Source of the DNA: Rhynchopus sp. YZ270_cl-10
Lineage: Eukaryota > Euglenozoa > Diplonemea > Diplonemida > Diplonemidae
Length of the DNA stretch: 64,000 nucleotides
NCBI GenBank assembly: GCA_964035575.1
Contig: OZ037889.1
Coordinates: forward strand, 186,001-250,000
Reading direction: 5' to 3'
Part shown: positions 33,173 to 43,722 of the stretch, piece after piece
Position numbering within the stretch: position 1 is the stretch's first letter
How the letters are laid out: each line of letters starts with the position of its first letter
Translations under genes and position numbers: made by a program
Notes under the pieces: generated by a model
What the model saw: only the letters and a program-made list of their open reading frames with translations
Told to the model about the DNA's origin: nothing
Database searches by the model: none

Positions 33173-36100
33173 TCACAGTTTCTTTACCTGCTCGATGAAC
33201 GGATGCATCGGTGTACCGTGCAGGTAGTTTCCGTTTCTCTCTACGAAGAGAGTCAGCATGAACAGCCCGCACGCCACCCAGATGCTTGTAACGCAGATGA
33301 GCAGGGGGAGCTTGAAGAAAGTGTAGTTCGAGGTTGCCTGTTGCGTAAATTGGGTGCAAGGTGAAGAATAAAGTATTTCAGCATAATATTATGAATTGAT
33401 AGCATAGGAGGGATCAACGATAATGTTCTCAACTTTAAAGAAAACTTGAAACGTATTGCATATACTTTCTTTTCTAAACGAAAAGAAGGCAAAGAGGGTG
33501 CGAAAAATGTACCCTCCCCTTAAAACTTGAAACAGATGAATGTGTCTCTCGTATAAGGATATCAGTAAATGGTGAGGAGTAGAAAGGCTCATACCAACCG
33601 CCCCATAGAGATGAGACAGGCAGACGCAATGCAAACCATTGTTGCCACAGCGATCGAGAAGTTCGGGAGCTCCTTAGTGAATCCGGTGACACGGGAGAGC
33701 GGGGGTCTGAAGTTGTCCCCAAGCAGCTCGCGGTTGTTGAGGAAGTTGTGGTACATCCCTGAGGCACAGCACCCAACAACGACACACGCGAGCACAGAGG
33801 CAAGCGACGTCACCACAGACCACACCGCACCCTTGACCTTGTACGCAACATGCTTGTCCTGCAGTTGACGCACACCTGCTGCCACAGTCTGGTCACGAAG
33901 CAGGTCCTCCTTTGAACTGTCAATAGGCCGCACAATGACACCAAAGGCACGGATGATGTAACTGAAAAGAAAGAGATTGGAATGTGACAAAAACATCAAA
34001 AAAAAAAAAAAAACAAGTAATTGCTATCGGAAAAAAAACCGGGTGTGCTGTGGAACTCCCCTCTGAAAAAAATATAATCTACAACACGCCAGCATTCTGC
34101 TCTTCTGCAGGTATGCTAAAACGCTCTTCGTACGCTGGACCCACTGGGATGCCTGCATCTGAAACTTTTAAACAGTGGGGCTGTTATCTTCGTCCAGCAC
34201 CATCTGCTCGATCGCGTTATTGGACGTAGTCTCGGCAGGCTCGATAACCATTCAATCGGGCGGCCTCGGCATGTTCCAGCTCGTAGTCGTCCACAGGCTC
34301 CCACGCATCGTCGTCGTCACCAGAGCAGTGCGGAAGGAACACATAATGCACAGACGACAACACGTCGTCGATCGCACCAGGCATCGTCACATCAGCACCT
34401 CCAGAAAATCGCCAGGATGCTATGGTGGTTTCGAAAATCGCGCGGAGTTATCCACAACACACCCCATTTTTTTTCTTAGCAATTAGTTGTTCTTGTTATT
34501 ATTGTTTTCCACACCTTCCTTCAACCCTTGTAGGATCAGTTCGTATTTTTTCGCGAAAACATGAAATTACACATTTCAAGAGAATAAAAAATTAAAAAGG
34601 GTTCGCCACCTAAATGGGACGCCGTAAACCATAATTCCTCAGTGTCAGCCGCATCATTTCAATGAAACCAAAAAGTGGCTTATTTGCATTTTTGGGCTCC
34701 GCCCGTGCAGCGGTGGGGTCATTTCGGAAAATTGGACAATTTTTTGGCCACTTAAATTTTGAGAAATATGAGCCCGGTTCCTTATACGTGGGGCCCATTT
34801 TTGGCCAAAAATTTTCTCAAAATCGACGAAATTAAAATTAGACCCCTTACCCCCCCCCAGAATCATTTCAATACACTACCTGTATTGGTTGCTGACGCGT
34901 GTATACAGGAAGGTTGGGAAAAGTGGCTTATTTGCATTTTTGGGCTCCGCCCGTGCAGCGGTGGGGTCATTTCGGAAAATTGGACAATTTTTTGGCCACT
35001 TAAATTTTGAGAAATATGAGCCCGGTTCCTTATACGTGGGGCCCATTTTTGGCCAAAAATTTTCTCAAAATCGACGAAATTAAAATTAGACCCCTTACCC
35101 CCCCCCAGAATCATTTCAATACACTACCTGTATTGGTTGCTGACGCGTGTATACAGGAAGGTTGGGAAAAGTGGCTTATTTGCATTTTTGGGCTCCGCCC
35201 GTGCAGCGGTGGGGTCATTTCGGAAAATTGGACAATTTTTTGGCCACTTAAATTTTGAGAAATATGAGCCCGGTTCCTTATACGTGGGGCCCATTTTTGG
35301 CCAAAAATTTTCTCAAAATCGACGAAATTAAAATTAGACCCCTTACCCCCCCCCAGAATCATTTCAATACACTACCTGTATTGGTTGCTGACGCGTGTAT
35401 ACAGGAAGGTTGGGAAAAACAGTTGAATAGTTAATCGTGAGTTTGGTGCAAAAACGCCAGACAAAGACTTGACGCAGGAAGCATTTTCTTTTTTTTTTTT
35501 TTTTGAAAAATTTTCACTGAAAAGCAAACATACAGAACGAACGAAATGACGACAACCCCAACAATGATCTTCTTTCCCCCTTCACTCTTGCTCTCCTTGG
35601 AGGCAATGTTGTGGTCGACATCCTGCGGACACCATGCCATGTGCTGACCAAGCTCGATCTTGATCCACTTGCAGAAGTTGTTCATGTTCGGCATGTGGTA
35701 GTTGCGTGTTCCGTGTGTTGCCTCCTCACGCTCCTCTTGGGTGGAGATCTGACGCTTCCGCTTTTCCATGCGTGAGTTGGCACGCTTCAGGTACTTCATG
35801 GTTGCAGCATTTTTTTCTCTTGCGGCCTTCTCTTCTTTGATGCCTTTTGTGTCGACCTTGGGGAGGTTGAGGACACTGCTGCCGTACTTTGTTGGCTTGC
35901 TCCCGCCTGCGGGGATGATCATCACTGAAGGGAACCTCTGCACACCAAGCAGCTTTACGAGAGGCTCACCAAGGTGCGCTGCGTAGTACCTAGCGAAGTA
36001 GGTCGGCGCCCCGTTGGGTGAGTAGATCTGCCCGCCTCTCGCCTGCTGCGTGTACCCCTCCGCCAGCGCCTCAAACTGCTTGTCCATCCATGTGCACTGA

Positions 36101-36345
36101 TGAGGACACTCACCCTCATGTCTGTCCTTCTCCAAGTTCACAATGAAAATTACGTTGTAAGGCGTCTTCTTGCTTTTGATGTACTTCTTCGCCTGCTCCT
36201 CGTCGACCTCGTGCACGTTGATGGTGCGGTTAGCGTCCGTTGTGAACGGGTTGAGCCCCTTAGGCTTCGGCTTCTCCTCTCCCTCTGATGCAAACACAGC
36301 TGTCGTCAGGAGCAGCACGGCCACCATTTGTTTGAAGGTTGCCAT
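33173..36345 (-). CDS. OST3: OST3/OST6-type oligosaccharyltransferase subunit (3 exons)
   Basis: Exons 35534-36345, 33595-33961 and 33173-33337 give 447 aa. Intron 1 (1572 nt, phase 2) runs GTATGT...TTTCAG; intron 2 (257 nt, phase 0) runs GTATGA...CAACAG. Joining exons 1 and 2 makes one unbroken membrane helix (VVISFVLYIIRAFGVIV). The layout is that of Ost3/Ost6/TUSC3/MAGT1: signal peptide (1-20), lumenal thioredoxin-like domain with a redox-type motif CPHQC at 80-84 and a cis-proline RFPS, then four membrane helices. The segment GCCASGMYHN matches the TUSC3 SGQMWNH region. The cysteine pair is CxxxC, not the usual CxxC. The protein should assist N-glycosylation in the ER by holding acceptor proteins. 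Intron 1 hosts a transposable repeat (34014-35418); intron 2 carries a family B copy. Confidence 0.85.
34014..35418 (-). mobile_element. Composite repeat element in OST3 intron 1
   Basis: The reverse-oriented relative of the two elements at 50595-52483. The part at 34014-34490 has about 40-bp imperfect inverted ends (CAAGTAATTGCTATCGG at the left). A common flank with TTTCGCGAAAACATGAAAT follows, then three 248-bp tandem units. The minus-strand interior shows a short acidic coding-like stretch (DDDDAWEPVDDYELEHAE). Superfamily not assigned. Confidence 0.6.
34675..35418. repeat. Three 248-bp tandem units, essentially identical
   Basis: Units start at 34675, 34923 and 35171, each with GTGGCTTATTTGC and ending GGTTGGGAAAA. 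I saw no differences between units, so the amplification is recent or is being homogenised. Diverged units of about 262 bp in the reverse orientation occur at 50.6 and 51.4-51.9 kb. Confidence 0.85.
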
Positions 36346-36397
36346 CTTTGAAGCAAACCCCTCCCCCCAACACTACGCGTTTGAGCCGTGGCTCTTT

Positions 36398-36425
36398 CTG
36401 TGGAGAGAGAATGGAGGGAGGGAGG
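36398..36425 (-). promoter_or_regulatory. Spliced-leader acceptor for OST3
   Basis: Minus-strand CCCTCCATTCTCTCTCCACAG followed by AAAGAGCC and a 52-nt leader to the ATG at 36345. A strong pyrimidine tract. Confidence 0.6.
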
Positions 36426-36544
36426 GACGGAGGTGTGCAAAGGTAAAGTGTGAAGTACGCAAACCCAAAGAAAAGAAAAGTGTGATAATGCGGGCAGGTT
36501 CTGCGGGAACACAGCTGGGGTTTTGAAAACTCGGCTGTATCGTT

Positions 36545-37030
36545 GCCCCAGTCAGAACTGAGAGAAAGACCGTGTCGGGATCGACTCGGAAGAAGAAGGC
36601 GGAGTTGATACAGCTGATTATTGACAGAAGAAACGCCGTCGCGACAGCACTTCATCCTACCATCGTCGACAGGCGCCGCATCCACAGACGCCGCACCCGC
36701 AGTACCCTTGACCCTTGACGAGTCACTGACCACAACTGGGCCGGCTCATGGGCCGCAATTCGAGCAGCCTGCACGCCAGAAGGAAGCGGAAGCAAGTGGC
36801 AGAAGGGCCCCGTGTGGACTTGCTCGGGATAACGCGGCAAGACAGGAGTGAGACGGTGGATGACGAGGGAGAGCAGGGGTACCACGCCGAAGTGTGGAAG
36901 CGGAAGGTGAACGGCAAATTGATGAAGAACGACGAGACTTCGACGTTTTTTATTTTTTTTGTCTCCGCAGTTCAAAACTGCCTCCAACTGTGCGTAGCCG
37001 CCTTGCTGGTTAAAACCAGGAGAGAAGATT
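36545..37030 (+). other. Coding-like GC-rich island, plus strand, unassigned
   Basis: Between OST3 and the 37249 gene. Plus-strand frames look protein-like over limited stretches (RKKKAELIQLIIDRRNAV; EVWKRKVNGKLMKNDET). An acceptor-like TTTGTCTCCGCAG lies at about 36958-36970. The frames do not line up into one gene and no family is recognised. Probably the remains of an inserted element, given the strand opposite to all host genes. Confidence 0.3.
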
Positions 37031-37248
37031 AGAGAGTGCAAACAATTATGGTGGCTTTTTATATTTCCTTTTTTGAGATAAACATTTGGGGTATGTACAA
37101 AAAACGCTTCACAAGGAAGAAACAACAACAAAAAAAACAACATTTTTGAGGGTTCCAAATCGAACCCCCCTTTTTTTTTTCCTCCCTTTCCCCCATAGTG
37201 TCGAATGACACAGTCTTTCACAAGAAAAATAAGAAAAAACCCTCCAAA

Positions 37249-38802
37249 TCACTCCAGCACTATCACTTCGGCTGTTCTCGAGAGGGGTGGGGTTTCTAGG
37301 ATGATCTCCTCGACACATGGCTCTGTGTTTTCATTTCTGACCTTTGGGGATATGGCTTTTGGTGTTGGTTGAACCACGACAACACCTGGGGAGTCCCCTG
37401 CAGGGGGCTCCCCACGCTTTCTGAATAACGCTGTGATCGGGGGCTGTCGAGACGCCGCCTCTTCATCCTTTTTGCGCTTCTTTGCAGCGTTCTGCTGCTG
37501 CTTCTGCGTGCTCTGTTGTGCCCCCCTCCGTGCACCTCTCTGCTGCTCCTCAAAGGAAGGCACCACAGCTTCCAGCCGCCATGGAGACAGTTCCTCCGTT
37601 ACTTCACAAATCACCGGATGGATTAACCCCCAGGTATCCTCTTCTTCGTCTGTGATAGCTGCGCCTTCGACATAATCCAAGGGAATATCGTACGACACCT
37701 TATCATCAAAATCCCTTTCCGATAACAGAGGCTTTCCGAGATACACCCCTGAGCGGCATTTCCACCAGAGCGATTTGATGTCTGATTCGGTAACGAAATC
37801 GTATGTGTAGCGTTTGCAGCGGTCCAAGACTCTTTCTGTCATAAAGCGGAAACAGTGAAAATCTACGGCAGAAGGGATTTGGTCTTGTATTGGGAAGGGT
37901 GGGATGTTTCTGTACGGCAAGATGGAGGGGATGGTGCGTGGGGGTGTTTTGTGCAGTGTGGAGGCTGGGATGAGCTTGGGGATGTGCTGCTCAGAGTCGT
38001 TTGGGGTAGGAGGGGGCTCTGATTCCTCTGGTACCAAGAAGGCGAATCGGGTGTCGTCACGGAGCGCTGCGTAGTACTGCAGACAGCGTGCCTCGAAGCT
38101 GGCATCCACCTCACAGTACTTCGCTGCGGCGTCGAGCATTATCATATCTCCGCCCATACCACCATAGCCCTTTCGTATGGTCAGACACAACGCTAGAAGT
38201 GAGGTATGCGGATCGCCCCGTTCCAATGTGGATTCACTGAAACAGAGTCGTGCTGGAGAGGCCGCGACTTCGCCAAAAAAGGAAAGGATTTTTTGAAGGA
38301 GTGGTGTAGTAGGGTCGTAGCCTCGGGTTAGTGCAATCATGAGCCAGGTGCAGAGTGTGATGAGCTGGGGGTGTGGAACGGAGTCTTCGACAGCGATAAG
38401 GGGGATACGGCGAATGATCTGGTCAAGAGAGTCAGAGTCTTGGAAAAAGAGTTGGATGCACTGTGAGAGCGCTGCGTGGACGTTGCGACGGCGGACAGCC
38501 TTCTGCACCCCGCTTTTCAGTAAACCAGAACGGTACGTCCGCTCCACAGAGGGGACAAAGTCTGTCTGTGTATTCCCCAGGCACGCTGCAGTGACACACA
38601 CGGAGCCCACGCCTTCTACCTTGGCGGCGTGGGTGTCCCACCAAGAGAGGTCGGAGGTGGTGGTGGTGGCAGCCTCAGGCCATACGACCTTCATTTCCGC
38701 ATCGTCCCCAGACGTGGCAGCGACGAAGCGCTCCTCTGTGAGGCACGTCACGGAGAGGTCAGCTTCGAGGTGGAGAACAACCTTGCATTGCGGTGCTGGC
38801 AT
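37249..38802 (-). CDS. Protein with MgsA/RarA-like helical stretch and possible PIP box
   Basis: Single-exon frame of 517 aa. Residues about 85-170 are helical and read SGVQKAVRRRNVHAALSQC, then IIRRIPLIAVEDS. This resembles the C-terminal helical region of MgsA/RarA/WRNIP1 ATPases (an ALRRG-type start and a RRL.xxA.ED-type motif), but there is no Walker A/B ATPase domain. The middle is mixed alpha/beta with a WWKC motif. The C-terminal 110 residues are basic (KKRKKD, a likely nuclear signal) and then carry QPPITALF, close to a degenerate PCNA-interacting peptide. A nuclear replication- or repair-linked role is inferred, not shown. The stop is followed by a 3' region with no gene. Confidence 0.65.
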   Translation of the reverse strand: MPAPQCKVVLHLEADLSVTCLTEERFVAATSGDDAEMKVVWPEAATTTTSDLSWWDTHAAKVEGVGSVCVTAACLGNTQTDFVPSVERTYRSGLLKSGVQKAVRRRNVHAALSQCIQLFFQDSDSLDQIIRRIPLIAVEDSVPHPQLITLCTWLMIALTRGYDPTTPLLQKILSFFGEVAASPARLCFSESTLERGDPHTSLLALCLTIRKGYGGMGGDMIMLDAAAKYCEVDASFEARCLQYYAALRDDTRFAFLVPEESEPPPTPNDSEQHIPKLIPASTLHKTPPRTIPSILPYRNIPPFPIQDQIPSAVDFHCFRFMTERVLDRCKRYTYDFVTESDIKSLWWKCRSGVYLGKPLLSERDFDDKVSYDIPLDYVEGAAITDEEEDTWGLIHPVICEVTEELSPWRLEAVVPSFEEQQRGARRGAQQSTQKQQQNAAKKRKKDEEAASRQPPITALFRKRGEPPAGDSPGVVVVQPTPKAISPKVRNENTEPCVEEIILETPPLSRTAEVIVLE

Positions 38803-39676
38803 GAGGGGGTCGTGTGGGGTGGGGTGGGGGTGGTTCTGTTGTGTGGTTTGATAACGGAGTTAGAGTGTGTAACGCCTGAACGAAGTATAGCCCACTGTTG
38901 TGTGGTGGGGTGTAGATGCCTCGTGAGGGTATTTCTTGCGCAGAACATAACCCTTTGTTGTATAGTGTGGTAATGAAGTACAAACCAGCACAATAAAGAA
39001 ATACCCAAAAGAAGCAAAAGAAGCAAAAGAAGCTCCCTACCATAAGACCCAAACGGGGTACGATCGCGCACTGCCGTGCCATAATGTGCAATCCTCTAAT
39101 GCGCAATCCTCCTCGTCTGAGGACAAGGAGATTGTATAATATGATTAACGCCATAGATACTACACACCATTCTGCGAAAAAGAATGGCCCAAGATCAGAT
39201 GCCTTTTCGGTGAGTGAACCTTTTGGAAAGTGGAGATTTACACAAATGTGGCAAAGTACACTACATAAAAATAGGGGGATGGGTTGTGAAAATGTGAATA
39301 CTCTCAAAGGTGTTGTCAGATAGGGTATGGGAAGGGGGTGGGGGTGCACTAAAACACTAACTGAGAAAATAAAAACAAAAAAAACGAGCTTGTGAGTATA
39401 ACACATCATTTTTGCATAAAAAGGGTCTCTCTTTTTCATAGGATAACGAGCCTTGCTTTGTTAGCATCTCTTCCCCAAAAACACCACTGTTTGTTGTTAT
39501 TGGTACAAAAAAGAAAACAGGAAAACACTTCTCTAGGAAATGTTTCCCGCAGGGAACTACCGCTTTTTCAACACCAAAATAAAACACAGGCAACAAAGCG
39601 CGGGAAACACACATAGGTCATGCTGTGTAAACAACACAACCACAATACAAACCTTCTACACACCTACACCCCTCTC
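38803..39676. other. Intergenic, no gene seen
   Basis: Contains the 5' flank of the 38802 gene, with GGGGT-type tracts near 38815-38833. A CACACAACAG acceptor-like site lies on the minus strand near 38840. No recognisable repeat beyond short purine tracts. Confidence 0.4.
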
Positions 39677-39988
39677 TCATGACACGGGAACACCTGTCTG
39701 CTGCTGTGGGTGTGCGTGTGTTGTGTCGGCGCTGTTCTTATGGTTGGGGCCATTGTTGCTCTTCATATACGTTTCGAGGAGGTCAATCACCGAGGGATGC
39801 CGTCTCACCTGCGTGGAGTGCTCCCCTGTGCGACAGGGTTTGTCCCTGAAGCCACGTCCGCAACACGTCCACCCATTGCCAGGTGCGACCTTGCCGCACC
39901 GTCCATATGCCCCAGGGTGATACTGGCAAGCTGTCTCAGAGTTGAGGTCGTCTTCATATTCATGCTCGCAGTTGACGCACATCGGCAT
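39677..39988 (-). CDS. Small zinc-binding protein with C-x2-C...YHPG...WxCC motif
   Basis: A 103-aa single-exon protein. Cys4-x2-Cys7, Cys21-x2-His24 in CQYHPG, Trp40-x-Cys42-Cys43, Cys52 and His57 give the C/H pattern of a zinc-binding module that I associate with kinetoplastid and other protist proteins (C-x2-C, YHPG, W-x-CC, C, H). The tail is polar and disordered with a PQQQ run. The ATG at 39988 follows a minus-strand C/T-rich leader with a CCCCCCTTCAG acceptor-like site. The gene is small but the motif makes it convincing. Partner and role unknown. Confidence 0.7.
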   Translation of the reverse strand: MPMCVNCEHEYEDDLNSETACQYHPGAYGRCGKVAPGNGWTCCGRGFRDKPCRTGEHSTQVRRHPSVIDLLETYMKSNNGPNHKNSADTTHAHPQQQTGVPVS

Positions 39989-40179
39989 TGAAGGGTGGGG
40001 TGTGTAAAAATGTGTAAATAGCTGGATGGTGTGGCTGAAGGGGGGGTGATTCGCACTTCTTGCGCACCATTCATCCACACCACTGGAGGATGGTTTTGGT
40101 CTTTTATGGTGAGAAAACAGTGTTCGGGGGTGTCCCGAACACGTCTCTTGATACACCTACCCTGTAACCGCTATCATCG

Positions 40180-40450
40180 CCGCGCAAGGGGGAGGAACTG
40201 GGTGTGGAGATGGCGGATCTGGACCATGTCCTGAAGGGGCTTGCTCGGGTTCGGCTGACCCGACGGGGGGTCCCTGACTACGCTCAACCAATGCTGATGG
40301 GCCATTTCCGACGGATTTGGAAGCAGATGACAGAATCTGGAGACAAGGTGCTGCAGGCGGCGTGTTGTGCAGGCGTGGACGTATGCCCTCCCTCCGGATA
40401 GCGGATCTGCCCATCCTGCAACCCCAGGAGGACGGCACAGTGGCTAAAGA
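40180..40450 (+). other. Coding-like GC-rich island, plus strand, unassigned
   Basis: A plus-strand frame starting near 40204 reads convincingly (DHVLKGLARVRLTRRGVPDY, then MGHFRRIWKQMTES) and stops at 40399-40401, with protein-like text continuing in another frame. It lies opposite to all host genes and has no recognised family. Probably a relic of an inserted element; frames are not joined. Confidence 0.3.
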
Positions 40451-40998
40451 TCTGTTGTGCGAGCGAGATGTGTTTTTGGGTGTTTTTAGGTCTCGTGAAA
40501 TTTTCCAAATCTTTTTCGAGATCTCGATTTCCCGGTAAACAGTAAAGCTTCCTTGTGTAAAAATATCGGGAACAAAATTTGAAACGTACATCAACATAAT
40601 GAGAGAACATCATAAAAAGTAAAAATTCTGGGAGAAAAGCAAGGCGTGTAAAACGCTTACTCCGTAAGCCGCTCCGCAAGCTGTTGAGTTGTTTCCTCAC
40701 TGTACGGTGCTGGTAGTGGTGTGTGTGCAAAAGCTAAACAAAGCAACCGTCAGTTTCTGCTTCCTGTTGCAAGAAATTGGTATTTCCTCATCTCGGGCAA
40801 ATGCCCTGTGCAGGAACTATCCAAAAACTAATGTACAAACACATCACACATAACTCTTTCCCTCAAAACCCTGCACAGGAACTAACCAGAACGCATTTTC
40901 AAACATTCCTTTCTCGCTCATCTCACTGAGCTCAACAACAAACAGCTTCAATCACCCGCAGAAGCACGACCCAACGAACCACCCTGCCGCTCTGCCCT

Positions 40999-42210
40999 TC
41001 ACGAACACACACACCCACTGCAGCGTGACTCCGTTGCCACAACAGTTCGTTTGGGACGGGGAAGGGGAAGGGGACGAGGGGGGCCATGTTGCAAGGCGTC
41101 CTGCTCTGACACCTGCATGTTGATGGCAGCAATGTCGAGCACCGAGGCGACGTTTCCGACAACGACCAGCCTGCGCCCGTCTGTCGAGGCATGCACAGAC
41201 CACGTGAAATCCAGCTCGGTGCGTCCCATGGGGGCTCCACTGCGCGCGTCCCACTGCTGCACACTCCTCATATTGACCGTGAAGAGGTATCGCGAGCACG
41301 CACTGAAGCAGGCAGCACGTATATTGTCCTCTCCATTGGGCAGTGTGCAGAGGGCCTTCCCAGAGACAATGTCAATGGTGCGGACGGTGTGCTTGTGGCT
41401 ACAGCTCAACACTGCGAGGCTTGCGTCGGGCGAAAACGACGGCCGCAAATAGAACGACCCACCCATCCCTGTGTCCACATGGTGCACCTCACGGAGCTGA
41501 GGGGTGTCCAGACGGTGCACCACAACGGCAGGGTGGTTGGTCAAGAGCAGGGTCTCGCAGGGTGACACTGCAAAGGAGTGCCCATACTGATCAATGGTGC
41601 GCATCTTCACCCCCTCACAGGAGTACTGTAGGATCTGCTCACTGGTCCCAATCAGCACCGCCTCGGTGACCCGCATCGACACAAGGCTCTGCACCGGGCG
41701 TGCCATACGGATCACAACCTCTCTCGCACTGCTGTCCCTCGGTCTAAAGTTCACAGCAATGCTCACATTGCAGTAGACGATGTGGTGTGGCATGAGAACC
41801 ATCTTGAACAGAGGTTCGCCTATGGGAGCGAGAGGTGTGACCTCGGTGGTGGCGAGGTTGATGGTGACGGCGTGTTCGCCACCCACTACGAGTGTGTCCT
41901 CGCATACGTCCCCGATTATATTTCTCACAGAATAGCGCTGCGGTACCCACACAGCACTGCTGTCCTGCTTCCGCCTGCTCACATAGACAGTCCCGCCTGC
42001 GCACAGTGCGGTGTGCGCAATCAGAACCTCCGGTGCCAGCACCTCACCATCAGCACCATCCACACACAGCTCCACTGCCTCGGCCGACACCACGCTCTGT
42101 GGGTACAACACCGCAACAGCACGCTCCTGCAGATCTGCAGCACTGCAACTCTCCCCCACCTCTGCAGCACAGCGTTGTCCAGATGTTGTGCATTCAAACC
42201 ATATCTCCAT
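40999..42210 (-). CDS. WD40-type beta-propeller protein with beta-grasp-like N-terminus
   Basis: Single-exon frame of 403 aa. Residues 1-80 form a compact region with the feel of a ubiquitin-like beta-grasp fold. Residues about 85-370 show repeated four-strand propeller blades, for example FSPDASLAVLSCSHKHTV..IDIVSG and FSACSRYLFTVNM..VQQWDARSG, with WD/ID blade ends. The last 30 residues are proline-rich and basic. Such proteins are scaffolds, but no partner can be named. The start is supported by a textbook acceptor at 42225-42226. Confidence 0.75.
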   Translation of the reverse strand: MEIWFECTTSGQRCAAEVGESCSAADLQERAVAVLYPQSVVSAEAVELCVDGADGEVLAPEVLIAHTALCAGGTVYVSRRKQDSSAVWVPQRYSVRNIIGDVCEDTLVVGGEHAVTINLATTEVTPLAPIGEPLFKMVLMPHHIVYCNVSIAVNFRPRDSSAREVVIRMARPVQSLVSMRVTEAVLIGTSEQILQYSCEGVKMRTIDQYGHSFAVSPCETLLLTNHPAVVVHRLDTPQLREVHHVDTGMGGSFYLRPSFSPDASLAVLSCSHKHTVRTIDIVSGKALCTLPNGEDNIRAACFSACSRYLFTVNMRSVQQWDARSGAPMGRTELDFTWSVHASTDGRRLVVVGNVASVLDIAAINMQVSEQDALQHGPPRPLPLPRPKRTVVATESRCSGCVCS

Positions 42211-42224
42211 TGTGTGGTCACTGT

Positions 42225-42250
42225 CTGAGAGGGGGCGGTGGGAGAAGCAG
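42225..42250 (-). promoter_or_regulatory. Spliced-leader acceptor for the propeller gene
   Basis: Minus-strand CTTCTCCCACCGCCCCCTC followed by TCAG, then a 14-nt leader to ATG. Best example in the window. Confidence 0.65.
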
Positions 42251-42418
42251 GGTGTCGGTGTGCTGAGTGGATGGGGGATGTTTGAGTGAATGGAACAAAG
42301 GCTGCATTTGTAAGATGAATGTGCACCTCCCAGCTACACACCATCTGCAGTGATCCAAGAAAACATAGGGAGGGGTTGTCGTCGAAATGGTTTAGAGATG
42401 GGATCTTGTTTTTGTTTT

Positions 42419-42660
42419 CTTTTCTTCACGCCGACCTGGCACGCGCAGCAAAGGACATTTTCTGTACAACGAGCACCACCTCCTGGAGGCGAGTCGCCAA
42501 TGCAGCACCTCCAAGCAAGCCTCTTGGGAACACTCAGAGCTTCTTCTCATGCCCCGTCACAAACAGATACACGCCTGATGAGATACCTTTTGGGGGTGCG
42601 CGACACCCAGACCACTGCAGGGGGGGAACACCCCCTGAGTTTGAAATTTGGCTGTGTCTT
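42419..42660. other. Coding-like island, strand uncertain
   Basis: Both strands look partly coding: the plus frame reads WRRVANAAPPSKPLGNTQSF, and the minus frame reads LATRLQEVVLVVQKMSFAAR. It may be an old gene remnant upstream of the propeller gene. No family recognised. Confidence 0.25.
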
Positions 42661-43089
42661 GAGAAAGGTGAGACGAAGGGGGTGACCTTTTTTTTTGCGG
42701 AGAAGTGTCGTAGGTAGGTAGGTAAAAAAAAAGGGGGGTGAGAATGGGGGGGAAATTTTCTGCCGTAGTGACCGAGGGAGCGGGAGGAAGAGGAGGGTGT
42801 TGTTAGTGATGACAGGGCTCAACAAAAAAAATAAATATTGCTGGGCCCCCGTCTTATTTGGTAAAACACAGCGACCGACAGAATGTGGTCATAAGTCTCG
42901 TCTCTCCCTGACCCCGCACCATCCGAGGGAGGGGAAATATAAAAACTCACGTAAAAATACAATTGTATGACATTTCTAAAAAAGCGGAAGAATAAATTCA
43001 TAGACTTTTCGGAATAAAAATGATAAAGGTTTTTTTCTGAAAGAAAGACGAGGAGCTGTCTATCGACATCCCCTCTTTTCTGTTAAAAT

Positions 43090-43133
43090 GAAGTTGACAG
43101 TGCAAAACGCCTCTGGGACGCAAGGCACTGACA
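43090..43133 (+). repeat. Family C short hairpin repeat
   Basis: GAAGTTGACAGTGC start, ACGCCTCTGGGACGC core, GGCACTGACA end. Differs from the 14800 copy by only a few bases. Confidence 0.65.
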
Positions 43134-43429
43134 GCCCCCAAAAAAAGACTGGCTTTATTTTAATGCGCATTTAACACGCATCAAATGCAAAGCACAAGAA
43201 AACAGTTAAATCAGGGGTTAGTCAGAGTCCTTAAAACTGGTTTTCAAACTCGGTTTTACCGAAAACCTGGCTATGTCAAGAGTGGGCAAACCAGAAAATC
43301 AGGTTGAGTTCAAAAACACTATCTAACGCCACCCTGAATTGATCAGAACAAAATAAACATGAAGTTCCATCTGATTTTTTTTGTGTGTCTGAAAAACAAA
43401 CACAGACGTCGACTCCCAGAAAAAAAAAA

Positions 43430-43463
43430 GATGAACGTACCCTCTCGTGGGCACACACATCAA
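43430..43463 (+). repeat. Family B short hairpin repeat
   Basis: GATGAACGTACCCTCTCG and GTGGGCACACACATC. The stem pairs GTACCC with GGGCAC imperfectly. It follows an A-run. Confidence 0.6.
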
Positions 43464-43722
43464 CAAAACAAAAAACAACTTTAGTACGAAAGCGCCCTTC
43501 CAGGCACTTATTTTAAAAAAAAAAAAAAGGTAAGCGACACACTCGACCCACCCATTCTGCATCTAAACATCACCAAAAAAAAGGGGGGGTCTCAGATACG
43601 AAAGACCTACCACAAATCATCCCAAATAATGAGTCTGTGATAATAATATTTTTACCCCATTTTTTTTCATCACTACAGAATACTCCCTTTTATTCACCCT
43701 CCCCTCCCCATTTTTTTTTTTG

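Noticed and set aside
34654-35362. Repeated 83-aa open frames on both strands
   Set aside because: They are identical translations of the 248-bp tandem unit and have no start context or domain; they are repeat artefacts.
42547-42825. 92-aa minus-strand open frame
   Set aside because: Partly low complexity with no start context; the underlying island is listed only as uncertain coding-like DNA.
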